From positions 62,001 through 126,000 of the forward strand of contig NZ_FPCG01000003.1 of the NCBI RefSeq assembly GCF_900116905.1: a stretch of DNA of 64,000 nucleotides. The letters run 5' to 3'. The notes beneath the pieces are model-generated. The model made no database searches, had not been told where the DNA came from, and saw only the letters and a program-made list of their open reading frames with translations. The position numbers and the translations under genes are program-made. This DNA is from Micrococcus terreus (GTDB taxonomy: Bacteria > Actinomycetota > Actinomycetes > Actinomycetales > Micrococcaceae). This document shows, piece after piece, positions 34,501 through 43,030 of this stretch; within the stretch, counting starts at the first letter, position 1; each line of letters begins with the position of its first letter.

Positions 34501-35125
34501 CCTCTGGGCCGGGGGCACGGACGTGGATCTCACCGCGGCCCTCACCAAGCTCCTCACTACCGAGGCGGTCCCCTACCTGGCCGCATGGCGGCTCAAGCCC
34601 AAGGCCATGGACAAGTTCCGGGCCTGGCAGCGCACCTGGGAACTGCAGCGTGCGCAGGACGCCGGGGAACTGGACCGGAAGGCCGTCAGCCCGGTGCCAC
34701 CGAAGTACACCTCCGCCGATTTCCTCAAGGGCCACTACATGGCCCTCCGCGGCAAGCTCGACGTGCCCAAGGAGCGGTTCATCCACTATCCGGAGGCCGG
34801 CGTGGCCGGGGACGGCACCTTACTGCTCGGCTGGGCCGGGTGGAACCACGTGGAGCAGTACCTGGCCCTGGCCATGACCATGGACCGCATGGTGCAGGAC
34901 GGCGCCGAGGACGAGAAGCTCGTGCCGCTCGTAGCGGGCCTCGGCGAACTGCTGTTCTGGGTGGAACAGTGGCACGACGAGGTGGACCCCACCTACAACG
35001 TCAATATGGCCGAGTACGCCCGCACCGAATACGACCAGCGACGGGCCCAGATCGGCCGGTCCGAGCAGGACCTGCTGGACTGGCGACCGCCCGCCGCCAC
35101 CCGAGGACGAAAGGCCCGCCGATGA
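31565..35125 (+). CDS. pglX: BREX adenine-specific DNA methyltransferase PglX
   Basis: 1186 residues, normal for PglX. SAM motif I is DPTCGSGHF (Asp231) and catalytic motif IV is NPPY (365-368), the N6-adenine signature. PglX writes the host methyl mark that BREX uses to tell self from phage; in the Pgl system it is toxic without PglZ. It overlaps pglW and pglY by four bases each. The part from about 32660 to 34250, which includes the target-recognition region, is visibly lower in GC than the rest, suggesting replacement by recombination. Confidence 0.95.
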   Translation: MINAAALTEDAKRLVLEVEDDLRAVLAADATRDDRWRHFHAAMSNGRRTSQDYASWRDERLTQVAVSWVLTTVFVRFLEDNRLVEPVWFTGPDQRQQQAVDAESQFFRDHPLLTAREWILQSFEHLGGLPATAQLVDERAPFREVPVSGKMAERIIAFWRETDDDGRSVRLFDDGELSTRFLGDLYQDLSQHARETYALLQTPEFVEEFILEQTMEPALDERPLSGFKLIDPTCGSGHFLLGAFGRLVTRHRQEDPEAPAAVIVERALDAVYGVDINAFAVAIARFRLVIAALRVLGERCLHSAPDLTVHVAAGDSLLPWGEGGQFTLDGFMPGTDRDEYTPSEEDRSQLARILTPGQYDAVVGNPPYITVKDAGMNQLYRKLYSTTHRKYQLTVPFMERFFKLAKPFDAGSPAGWTGQITSNAFMKREFGTKLIEQFLPTKDLRLVVDTSGAYIPGHGTPTVIIVGRNAVPERGEVRAVLGTRGEPGQPPEPSQGLVWSSIREHVEELSYEDEYISVRTIPREHFAAHPWSLSGGAAPEAAQRIDRAKSKALGDTTYRIGVFGIMGSDDAMMLATGVADRYGLEKDWVDGLIIGEKVRDFHFTETIPTWFPYDQRHQLRALDLNSGWGRRLWGLRTELGNRATFGRGTYFSDGRPFYEWHQLPVDQGASELTISFAFVATHNHFVLDRGGKVFKQSAPVIKLPEGATEAEHLNLLGVLNSSVACFWLKQNSHNKNTGTGGGGMVDQPWSWNYEFTGTTLQDFPLVAADFTDFGRTLDTLARERAEIEGGVLSGRDSVPSRVALIDAEHRVAHLRNVAIAVQEELDWFAYAAYGITDEELTYRGEVPEVRLGERALEIALARRMEAGGETTAWFKYHRSTAVTEIPAHWPEDYRALVQRRLDLIESDRMINLLERPEYKRRWAEDPWETRVDRALRTWLLDRLEDRGFWFDRQARPATRSVAQLADLVGRDAELRGVVDLWAGGTDVDLTAALTKLLTTEAVPYLAAWRLKPKAMDKFRAWQRTWELQRAQDAGELDRKAVSPVPPKYTSADFLKGHYMALRGKLDVPKERFIHYPEAGVAGDGTLLLGWAGWNHVEQYLALAMTMDRMVQDGAEDEKLVPLVAGLGELLFWVEQWHDEVDPTYNVNMAEYARTEYDQRRAQIGRSEQDLLDWRPPAATRGRKARR

Positions 35126-38100
35126 GTTCCCCCCTGCTCAAGGACGTCTTCGACATCCCCGTCTCCACCGGGGCTGAGGACTACGTCCTGCGCCTCACCG
35201 ACGCCACCAGTGGGGCCGGTGTGGGCGAGGCCATCCACGAGTACGTCGTCACGCCCTCCCTGGCCCAGGCGTTCAACGACGCATTCGGCCAGGTGGACCA
35301 GGCGCTGAGCACAGGGCGGAACACCGGGGCCTTCCTCGCCGGCTCCTTCGGTTCCGGTAAGTCCCACTTCATGGCGGTGCTGCACGCCCTGCTGCGGCAC
35401 GACCCCGAGGCCCGCGGCATCCGCGAACTGCACGACGTGCTGGCGCAGCGGGACCCGATGCTGCAGGGCAAGCGATTTTTCCCCCTCGCCGTGCACTTCC
35501 TGGATGGCCGGTCCATGGAGCAGGTCATCTTCGACGGCTACGTCAACCAGGTCCGCGAGCTGCACCCGGACGCGCCCCTGCCCGCGGTGTTCGCCACCGA
35601 CACCCTGCTGGAGGACGCGGAGAACCTCCGCCGTCGCATGGGGGACAGGGTGTTCCTCGCCGGCCTGAACGGGGAGGACGGCGAGGGCGGTCCGCAGGCC
35701 CCGAGCGGAGAGACCGACATCTGGGGCGGACTGCTCGGCAGCAACACCTGGACCCTGGAGCGCTACCAGCGCAGCCTGGCCGCCGCTCCGGGGTCCCAGG
35801 ACCGCCAGGACCTGGTCAGCGCCCTGCAGTCCCAGTACTTCCCCAACTACCACCGCATGGGCGAACACGTCTCCATGGACGAGGGGCTGCGGGCCATCAG
35901 CACGCACGCCCAGCAGCTCGGCTACGACGCCGTGGTGATGTTCCTCGACGAGCTCGTGCTGTGGCTGGCCTTCCAGATGAACGATGCCGGCGCCTTCGGC
36001 CGGGAATCCCAGAAGATCACCAAGCTGATCGAGGGCAACTACGGCCGGCTGCCGGTGCCCCTGGTGTCCTTCATCGCCCGCCAGATGGACATGAAGCGGT
36101 GGTTCGCCGACCGTGGTGCCGACGGCAACAAGCAGCAGGCCATGGACGACTCCTTCCGCCACCAGGAGGGACGCTTCGCGGTCATCGAGCTCGGCGACGA
36201 CAACCTCGCGCACGTGGCCGCCCGGCGCCTGCTGCAACCCAAGGACGAGCAGGCGCGGAAGGCCATCGAGGACGCCTTCGCCGGCATCGACCGCTCCGAG
36301 GGCGTGTGGGACGTGCTGCTGGACGGCATGAACACCGACCAGACGAACCGGGGCGCCAGCGCGGAGGCATTCAGACTGACCTACCCGTTCTCCCCGGCGC
36401 TCGTCTCCACCCTGCGCCATCTCTCCGCCGTGATGCAGCGCGACCGCACCGCGCTGAAGGTCATGCAGCAGATGCTCGTGGACCGCCGGGACACCATGAC
36501 CATCGACGAGGTCATCCCGGTGGGGGACGTCTACGACTACGTGGTGGCCGAACGGGAGGGCTCCGTGCTGGACCCGCGCCGTGCGGCCCTGTTCCGCGCC
36601 GCGGACACCCTGTACGCCGAGAAGCTCAAGCCCGCCCTGATGTCCGCGCTCGGCGTGGCCGAGGCCGACCTGGAGGACGGAGACTCCGACCGGGCCCGGA
36701 AGTTCCGCATGGACCAGCGCCTGGCGCACACCCTGCTGCTCTCCGCCGTCGCACCGGGCGTGCCCGCCCTCAAGGAGCTCACCCCGGCCCGGCTGGCGTC
36801 GCTCAACCACGGCTCGATCGTCTCCCCGCTGCCGGGCAACGAGGCCAGCCTGGCGCTCTCCAAGGTCAACCAGTGGAAGGGCAGGGTCCCGGAGATCCAC
36901 ACCACCGGACCGGACCGCCAGCCCGTGGTCAGCGTGGTGCTCTCGGACGTGGACTACCAGTCGATCCTGGACAACGCCAAGGCCGAGGACAACCCGGGCC
37001 GGCGCCGGGAGATGCTCCAGACGCTGTTCCGTGAACTCCTCGGACGCGAGCTCGGCCAGGCCGAGATCGACGGGACCCACCGGGTCCAGGTCCAGTGGCG
37101 CGGCACGCACCGGCGCGTGGACCTGCTCTTCGGCAATGTGCGGAACACGCAGGAGATGCCCGGTGACAGGTTCCGGGCCGCCCCCGGCACCTGGAAGCTC
37201 GTGGTGGACCTGCCCTTCGACGAGCCCGGCCACAGCGTGGAGGAGGACATCCGGCGCATCGAGGACCTGACGGCCGGCGGCATGCAGGAACGGACCATGA
37301 TCTGGTTGCCGCGGTTCCTCACCAAGGGCACCCAACTGCAGTTGCAGAAGCTCGTGGTGCTGGACTGGCTCCTCACCGGCCACGGCGACCGGTGGCGCCA
37401 GTACTCGGACCACCTGTCCGACGCCGACCGGACACAGGCCAAGGTCATCCTGGAGGGCCAGCACGCCACGCTCCGGAAGGAGCTGTCCACCGCCATCACC
37501 CAGGCCTACGGGGCGCTCCCGGCCTCCAGCTCCCTGGTCCAGACCGACGGGACGGACACGGTGCTGTGGTCCCTCGACATCCAGGCCCAGGCCCCCACCA
37601 GCCTCGGCGGCCCCACCCTGGCGCAGGCGTTCGACCAGATCGTGGCCGCCGCGTGGGACCAGACCTACCCGGAGCACCCGCGCTTCGCCCCGGACGGCGG
37701 GGTGTTCCGCGCCAGCGACCTGAAGAACCTCCTCGCGCACGTGGAGAGAGCCATGGCCCATCCGGACCACCGCGTGGAGATCGAGGCGCAGTTCGCCACC
37801 CTGCGGATGCTCTCCGAGGGCCTGCGGATCGGCAAGACCAGCGAGACCCACTTCGTGTTCGGTCCCGGCTTCTTCACGGACTGGAACAACACCATCACGC
37901 GGGGGATGGGCCGGTCCGGGCTGGGCGCCGACGACACCGTCACCGTCGGCCAGGTCAAGGACATCATCCGGGGCACCGACCTGGGCGAGGGGCTCGAGGA
38001 ACAGATGGTGGACACCGTGGTGATCGCCTGGACCCTGCTGGACCAGCGCGCCTGGTACCACTACCAGGCGCCGACGCCCCAGCCGGCGCCCGGGAAGACC

Positions 38101-38850
38101 GACCGCGCCATGGAGCTGCGGCCTCAGGAGATGCCCAACGACGACGAGTGGGACGCCGCCGTGCGGCGCGCCGGAGCGATCTTCGGCCTGACCACCACCG
38201 CCTACAAGTCCGCCGGCAATGTCACGGCCCTGGCCCACGAGGTCCACGAGAAGGCCGCGCAGCTGAACCAGCCGGCCCAGCAGCTCCTCCAGGCGGTGGG
38301 CGCTGCCAACGAGCACCGCGCCCTGGCGGAGACGCCGCGACTGACGGCCGCTCGGGAGGGCGGCACGCTAGTGGAGAGCCTTCGGACCCTCGGAGGACTT
38401 CCCCTGCTACGGCACCTGGCCGGAACGGAACTGCGAACCGGAGAACGGGAACTCGGACGATCCCTCATCACGGCACAGGCCGTGGCCGGTCACCTGCGGG
38501 CCACGGCCTGGGACCGCCTCCAGCCCCTGGCGCAAGCGGCCGGCGACGGCTCGGACCGTGGCCGTGAGGCGCAACGCATCCTGCAGTCGTTCGACGAGGC
38601 GCTCGCCGACCAGGAGTTCGCCCGCCCGCTGGAGGCCGCACTGAAGAAGCTTGAGTCCGATGCTTGGGCGTGGGTCAGCAAGAGGATTGATCCGCCGGTT
38701 CCGCCGAAACCGGCGGTGCCCGGCAAGAAGTCCGGCCGGCGTCGGGTGACCGTGACGTCCGGCGGCGTGGACTTCAGCGATCTCCAGGGCGAGATCACGG
38801 AAAACCTCCAGGACGGTGCGGCCGTGGAGATCACGTGGCGGGAACTCTGA
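35122..38850 (+). CDS. pglY: BREX ATPase PglY (BrxC homologue)
   Basis: 1242 residues from ATG 35122. Walker A is GSFGSGKS (Lys80) and Walker B is MFLDE (Asp276-Glu277) in an AAA-like ATPase; the rest is a long mixed region rich in charged helices. This matches PglY/BrxC, a large P-loop ATPase required for phage resistance. Starts inside the pglX stop, and its stop overlaps the pglZ ATG (TGATG). A 1107-residue antisense frame here is a coding shadow. Confidence 0.93.
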   Translation: MSSPLLKDVFDIPVSTGAEDYVLRLTDATSGAGVGEAIHEYVVTPSLAQAFNDAFGQVDQALSTGRNTGAFLAGSFGSGKSHFMAVLHALLRHDPEARGIRELHDVLAQRDPMLQGKRFFPLAVHFLDGRSMEQVIFDGYVNQVRELHPDAPLPAVFATDTLLEDAENLRRRMGDRVFLAGLNGEDGEGGPQAPSGETDIWGGLLGSNTWTLERYQRSLAAAPGSQDRQDLVSALQSQYFPNYHRMGEHVSMDEGLRAISTHAQQLGYDAVVMFLDELVLWLAFQMNDAGAFGRESQKITKLIEGNYGRLPVPLVSFIARQMDMKRWFADRGADGNKQQAMDDSFRHQEGRFAVIELGDDNLAHVAARRLLQPKDEQARKAIEDAFAGIDRSEGVWDVLLDGMNTDQTNRGASAEAFRLTYPFSPALVSTLRHLSAVMQRDRTALKVMQQMLVDRRDTMTIDEVIPVGDVYDYVVAEREGSVLDPRRAALFRAADTLYAEKLKPALMSALGVAEADLEDGDSDRARKFRMDQRLAHTLLLSAVAPGVPALKELTPARLASLNHGSIVSPLPGNEASLALSKVNQWKGRVPEIHTTGPDRQPVVSVVLSDVDYQSILDNAKAEDNPGRRREMLQTLFRELLGRELGQAEIDGTHRVQVQWRGTHRRVDLLFGNVRNTQEMPGDRFRAAPGTWKLVVDLPFDEPGHSVEEDIRRIEDLTAGGMQERTMIWLPRFLTKGTQLQLQKLVVLDWLLTGHGDRWRQYSDHLSDADRTQAKVILEGQHATLRKELSTAITQAYGALPASSSLVQTDGTDTVLWSLDIQAQAPTSLGGPTLAQAFDQIVAAAWDQTYPEHPRFAPDGGVFRASDLKNLLAHVERAMAHPDHRVEIEAQFATLRMLSEGLRIGKTSETHFVFGPGFFTDWNNTITRGMGRSGLGADDTVTVGQVKDIIRGTDLGEGLEEQMVDTVVIAWTLLDQRAWYHYQAPTPQPAPGKTDRAMELRPQEMPNDDEWDAAVRRAGAIFGLTTTAYKSAGNVTALAHEVHEKAAQLNQPAQQLLQAVGAANEHRALAETPRLTAAREGGTLVESLRTLGGLPLLRHLAGTELRTGERELGRSLITAQAVAGHLRATAWDRLQPLAQAAGDGSDRGREAQRILQSFDEALADQEFARPLEAALKKLESDAWAWVSKRIDPPVPPKPAVPGKKSGRRRVTVTSGGVDFSDLQGEITENLQDGAAVEITWREL

Positions 38851-41648
38851 TGCAAGAGCGTTCGCTCTCCCGCGTGCTCCGCGGAACGGTGCTGGCTGCC
38901 GTGGACGCCGCCCGCCGGGTCCGCGGCGAGGGGCGGGTGCTCGGACTCCGGGCCCTGGAGAGCCCCGACCTGCCGGAGACCCTGCACAACCAGCACGGTG
39001 AGGTCATCACCGTGCGCTGGTGTCCCTCGGCCCTGGCCGTCTGGGATGCCATCCACCGGTGGGACGGCACCAGGTGGCTCGTGGTCCTCACGGACCAGGA
39101 CGAGGAACGGCTCGGCTCGGGCACCATGGCCCTGTTCGTGGAGCATCGCCTGCGCACTCCGGATCCCTGGGACACCGTCAAGCAGCGCTTCGGGGCCGCC
39201 ACCCTCCACCGGGACCTGAGCGGACGAGGCAGCGACGACCTGGCCCAGGGACTCATCCGGGCCGAGCCCGTGCTCACCGCCGAGGACCCCGGGGGGTGGC
39301 CCAAGGTGCGTTCCGGGGTCCTCACCCGGGACGCCGTCCTCGGGGCCGTGGCCGAACGCCGCCTCGGGCTGCCGGACACCACGCCGGACGCACCGGCCGT
39401 GCTGGAGTGGACCGCGGCCGCCTCCACGGTGACCCTGGTGGGGGACCTGCGTCATCTCGCCGGCCATCCCCTGGCCGACGCCACGCTGCACTGGTTGGCG
39501 GGCCGGACCGGCGAGGCGGAGCCCGTCACCCGGTACCTGATGACCGAGGGCCGGTTCCAGGACATCCTTCCCCTCGGCCTCGCCGCGGACCACCTGGACC
39601 TGCGGAACCCCACCGAACCGGAATCCGAACTGGCGTGGGCGCGGCTCGAACACCGCTATGGGCCCGGCGAGGTGTCCCGGTCCGCCGTGGCCGCGCTGGG
39701 ACAGCTCGCCGACGAGACGATCAGGGCCATGCTCCAGAGGGGTCGGTCCACGCAGCGCAGGGTCCTGGACATCCTGCAGCGCGCCGAGGGCCTCCTGCGG
39801 GAGGCCCACGCCGAGCACCTCGTGAACCGCTCGCGCCTGCTCCCCGGCGGACTGCGCGCCCGCCATCGGCACCTGGCGGACCAGCTGGGGAACGACCTCG
39901 CCGCGGTCGAGGAGACCTGGCTGGACATCGACACCCACGTGCTGACCAACCTCGTGGCCTCCGAGGAGGACGGCAAGACCTACGAGGTCCTCCAGGCCGC
40001 CGTGCGGCTCGACCGGTGGCTGCGGACAGGACCAACCCCCCTGGAGGGTGACCGGCAGGCCCAGGCCGTGGCGATGTCCCTAGAGTTCGCGCAGGACACG
40101 GCGTGGGCCGACGCCTGCCTCACCACCATCCTCCGCGGGGTTCCCGACGCCCACGTCGCCGGACGGCTCCGTGGCCTGGCGGAAAGCTTCCTCGAGCGCC
40201 GCCGGGTCCAGGATCGCGCCTTCGCTGCCGTCCTGGAACCGATCGCCCGGGGACAGGACCTTCCCGGCCCCGCCCACCCCGGCACCATCCGCTACCTCGA
40301 GCACGTCCTGGAACAGGACCTCCTCCCGTTGGCACGGACCGTGGCGCAAGAGTCCTCACCCCAGCCCGGCGGCCTGCTCATCCTCCTGCTCGACGGCATG
40401 GACGGCGCGACCGCCACCCAGGTCGTCGCCGGGATCCAGGGCATCCACCGGACGTGGACGGAACTGGTGCCTGCCGGTACCGCTCACCGCGCGACCGCAC
40501 TGGCCCTGCTGCCCACCCTCACCACCCACAGCCGGACCTCCTTCTTCGCCGGCCGGGCGATGAGTGGTGGACAGGACGCCGAGAGGGCCGGATTCGCGGC
40601 CGCCGCTGAACGGGCCGGCCTGCCCGCGCCCGTGCTGTTCCACAAGGGCGACCTCGAGGCGCGCGCCCACGGCCAGGACCTGGCCGAGCCCGTGCGCGCC
40701 GCCCTCATGGACACGTCCGCGCGACCCGTGGTCGCCTGCGTGCTGAACACGATCGATGATGCCCTGGACCGATCGGATCCCGGGGGCACCGACTGGTCCG
40801 CGGACAGCATCAAGTACCTGCGGTCCCTCCTCGAGGCCGCCGCGGCCTCCGGTCGGACCGTGGTGCTCACCGCGGATCACGGACACGTGCTCGAACGCGG
40901 AGGAACACTCCGTTCGACGCCGAGTGCCACCTCCGCGCGCTCGCGGACCCTCGAGGGCGGACCGGCACTGGCGGACGAGGTCACCGTCACCGGGTCCCGG
41001 GTGCTGGGCGGGGACACCGTGCTCGCCGTGGACGCCGACCTGCGGTACACCGGCAAGAAGGCCGGCTACCACGGGGGTGCCTCCCTCGCCGAGATGGTGG
41101 TGCCCCTCATCGTGCTCAGCCCCCATGTCTCCGGCAGCGGCACCGGGGCCTGGCCGGCGGGGTGGGAGGAGGCTCCCTCCCAGGAGCCGCTGTGGTGGTC
41201 CGCCGCCGTGGCGGACGGTGGTGCTGTTCCGGAGCCCCGCACGGCCGGGCGGTACGCGTCCGCCGGTGGTGACGAACCGCCGTCGTTGTTCGACGACCTG
41301 GAACCTGCCGCCCCGGCAGCCGGCGATTCCGGCGCGGCCACGGGGCTGGGCTCCCGAGTGGTCGCGAGCCAGTCTTTCGCCTCCCAGGAGGCACTGGCGC
41401 CGCGCCACCGCCTGGAGAGCGCCCGGATTGCCGAACTCATCGACGTCCTCGCCGCAGCCCGCGGGACCCGGCTGCCCCTCAGCACCGTCTCCCGCGTGCT
41501 GGGAGTCGCGCCCACGCGGCTCCCCGGGGCCCTGGCCGTGATCTCCCAGTTGCTCAACGTGGAGGGGTACTCGGTCCTGACGCGGGACGGCGACCTCGTC
41601 ATCCTCGACGTGCAGCTGCTGAAGCAACAGTTCGGGGTGGACGGATGA
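38850..41648 (+). CDS. pglZ: BREX phosphatase-superfamily protein PglZ
   Basis: 932 residues from ATG 38850. The C-terminal half carries the alkaline-phosphatase-superfamily PglZ domain: LLILLLDGMDGAT with metal-site Asp515, and VVLTADHGHVLERGG with Asp676 and His677/679. The N-terminal ~450 residues are helical. PglZ is the hallmark of all BREX types and balances PglX toxicity. A GTG 15 bp upstream is possible but ATG 38850 gives exact TGATG coupling with pglY. Overlaps brxD by four bases. Confidence 0.94.
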   Translation: MQERSLSRVLRGTVLAAVDAARRVRGEGRVLGLRALESPDLPETLHNQHGEVITVRWCPSALAVWDAIHRWDGTRWLVVLTDQDEERLGSGTMALFVEHRLRTPDPWDTVKQRFGAATLHRDLSGRGSDDLAQGLIRAEPVLTAEDPGGWPKVRSGVLTRDAVLGAVAERRLGLPDTTPDAPAVLEWTAAASTVTLVGDLRHLAGHPLADATLHWLAGRTGEAEPVTRYLMTEGRFQDILPLGLAADHLDLRNPTEPESELAWARLEHRYGPGEVSRSAVAALGQLADETIRAMLQRGRSTQRRVLDILQRAEGLLREAHAEHLVNRSRLLPGGLRARHRHLADQLGNDLAAVEETWLDIDTHVLTNLVASEEDGKTYEVLQAAVRLDRWLRTGPTPLEGDRQAQAVAMSLEFAQDTAWADACLTTILRGVPDAHVAGRLRGLAESFLERRRVQDRAFAAVLEPIARGQDLPGPAHPGTIRYLEHVLEQDLLPLARTVAQESSPQPGGLLILLLDGMDGATATQVVAGIQGIHRTWTELVPAGTAHRATALALLPTLTTHSRTSFFAGRAMSGGQDAERAGFAAAAERAGLPAPVLFHKGDLEARAHGQDLAEPVRAALMDTSARPVVACVLNTIDDALDRSDPGGTDWSADSIKYLRSLLEAAAASGRTVVLTADHGHVLERGGTLRSTPSATSARSRTLEGGPALADEVTVTGSRVLGGDTVLAVDADLRYTGKKAGYHGGASLAEMVVPLIVLSPHVSGSGTGAWPAGWEEAPSQEPLWWSAAVADGGAVPEPRTAGRYASAGGDEPPSLFDDLEPAAPAAGDSGAATGLGSRVVASQSFASQEALAPRHRLESARIAELIDVLAAARGTRLPLSTVSRVLGVAPTRLPGALAVISQLLNVEGYSVLTRDGDLVILDVQLLKQQFGVDG

Positions 41649-43030
41649 GCACGCCAGCCGTGTCCGCCCGACGCCGGGAGGAGATCATCGCTGCCCTGCG
41701 CCGCGGCACGGTGCCCTCGCATGGACTGGATCAGCTGGCCGTGGGGCTGGAGCGGTTCCAAGGCGCGCTGGGAGAGGACCTGGACCGGGTCGCCCAGGGC
41801 GGATTCGCCGTCAAGGCCGTCCGCGGCGAGTACGGCTCCGGCAAGACGTTCTTCACCCGGCACCTCGCCGAGCAGGCTCTGCAGCGGGGCTTCGCTGCCG
41901 CCGAGGTGCAGATCTCCGAGTCCGAGACGCCCCTGCACCGGCTTGAGACCATCTACCGGCGGATCACCGAGTCCCTGCGCACGGCATCCACGCAATCCTC
42001 GGCCTTCCGCTCCGTGCTGGACTCCTGGCTGTTCGCGCTCGAGGACGATGCCCTGTTGGGTGATCCCGGGCTCGAGAGCGACGCTGCCCGGCTCTCCGAG
42101 TCCGTGGGTGTGCTGCTCAACGAGCGATTGGCGGCGGTCACGGCCACCACCCCCGCCTTCGCCCAGGCGCTGCGCGGATACCATGCGGGCACCACGGCGG
42201 GGGACGCAGCCCTGGCGGACGGACTGGCCGCGTGGCTGGCGGGGCAGCCGCATGTGGCGGCTGCGGCCAAGCGCGCCGCCGGGATCAAGGGGGACCTCGA
42301 CCACTTCGGGGCCATGTCCTTCCTGCAGGGATTGCTCGCCGTGCTCCGGGACGCGGGACATCCGGGGCTCGTGGTGGTCCTCGACGAGGTCGAGACGCTG
42401 CAGCGGATGCGCTCCGATGTCCGCGACAAGGCGCTCAACGCCCTGCGGCAGCTTATGGACGAGATCGACGCGGGCCGGTACCCCGGGCTCTACCTCGTCC
42501 TGACCGGAACGCCGGCCTTCTTCGATGGACCCTCCGGCGTGCAGCGACTGCCCCCGCTGGCGCAGCGCCTGGCCACGGACTTCACCACCGATGCCCGGTT
42601 CGACAACCCGCGGGCCGTGCAGATCCGCCTGACGGGATTCGACCGGTCCAGCCTGGTGCAGGTCGGCCAACGCGTGCGTGACCTCTATGCGCTGGGCCGG
42701 GACACGGAGCCGCGGATCCGCTCGCGCGCCGATGACGAGTACCTGGTTGACCTGGCCGGCGCCGTCACCGGTGGCCTCGGGGACCGGGTGGGCATCGCGC
42801 CGCGGTTGTTCCTGAAGAAGCTCATCGGGGACGTGCTGGACCGCATCGACCTGTTCGACGACTTTGACCCCCGGCGTGACTACCGGCTGACCGTGACCGC
42901 CGCCGAGCGGACCGAGGCGGGCGGTGCCAGGAGTGCTGCAGGATCTGGGGCTGGCTCGGGTGAGGCCGGTGGTGGGACGGCGACTCAGCGGGCTGCCGCC
43001 GACGCCAACGACGTGGACCTGGATGTCTGA
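41645..43030 (+). CDS. brxD: BREX type 2 ATPase BrxD
   Basis: 461 residues. Walker A is GEYGSGKT (Lys67) and Walker B is VVVLDEVETL (Asp247-Glu248), followed by GTPAFFDG and an arginine-finger-like region. This is the BrxD/DUF2791-type P-loop ATPase of type 2 and some other BREX systems. The C-terminal ~35 residues are a low-complexity Gly/Ala/Glu tail that overlaps the next gene's start by eight bases. Probably works with BrxHI. Confidence 0.9.
   Translation: MSTPAVSARRREEIIAALRRGTVPSHGLDQLAVGLERFQGALGEDLDRVAQGGFAVKAVRGEYGSGKTFFTRHLAEQALQRGFAAAEVQISESETPLHRLETIYRRITESLRTASTQSSAFRSVLDSWLFALEDDALLGDPGLESDAARLSESVGVLLNERLAAVTATTPAFAQALRGYHAGTTAGDAALADGLAAWLAGQPHVAAAAKRAAGIKGDLDHFGAMSFLQGLLAVLRDAGHPGLVVVLDEVETLQRMRSDVRDKALNALRQLMDEIDAGRYPGLYLVLTGTPAFFDGPSGVQRLPPLAQRLATDFTTDARFDNPRAVQIRLTGFDRSSLVQVGQRVRDLYALGRDTEPRIRSRADDEYLVDLAGAVTGGLGDRVGIAPRLFLKKLIGDVLDRIDLFDDFDPRRDYRLTVTAAERTEAGGARSAAGSGAGSGEAGGGTATQRAAADANDVDLDV

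Noticed and set aside
34993-38316. Very long antisense frame (about 1107 codons) under pglY, and similar ones under pglW, pglZ and ald
   Set aside because: High-GC codon bias leaves the opposite strand open; composition is low-complexity and no ribosome site or family motif is present.
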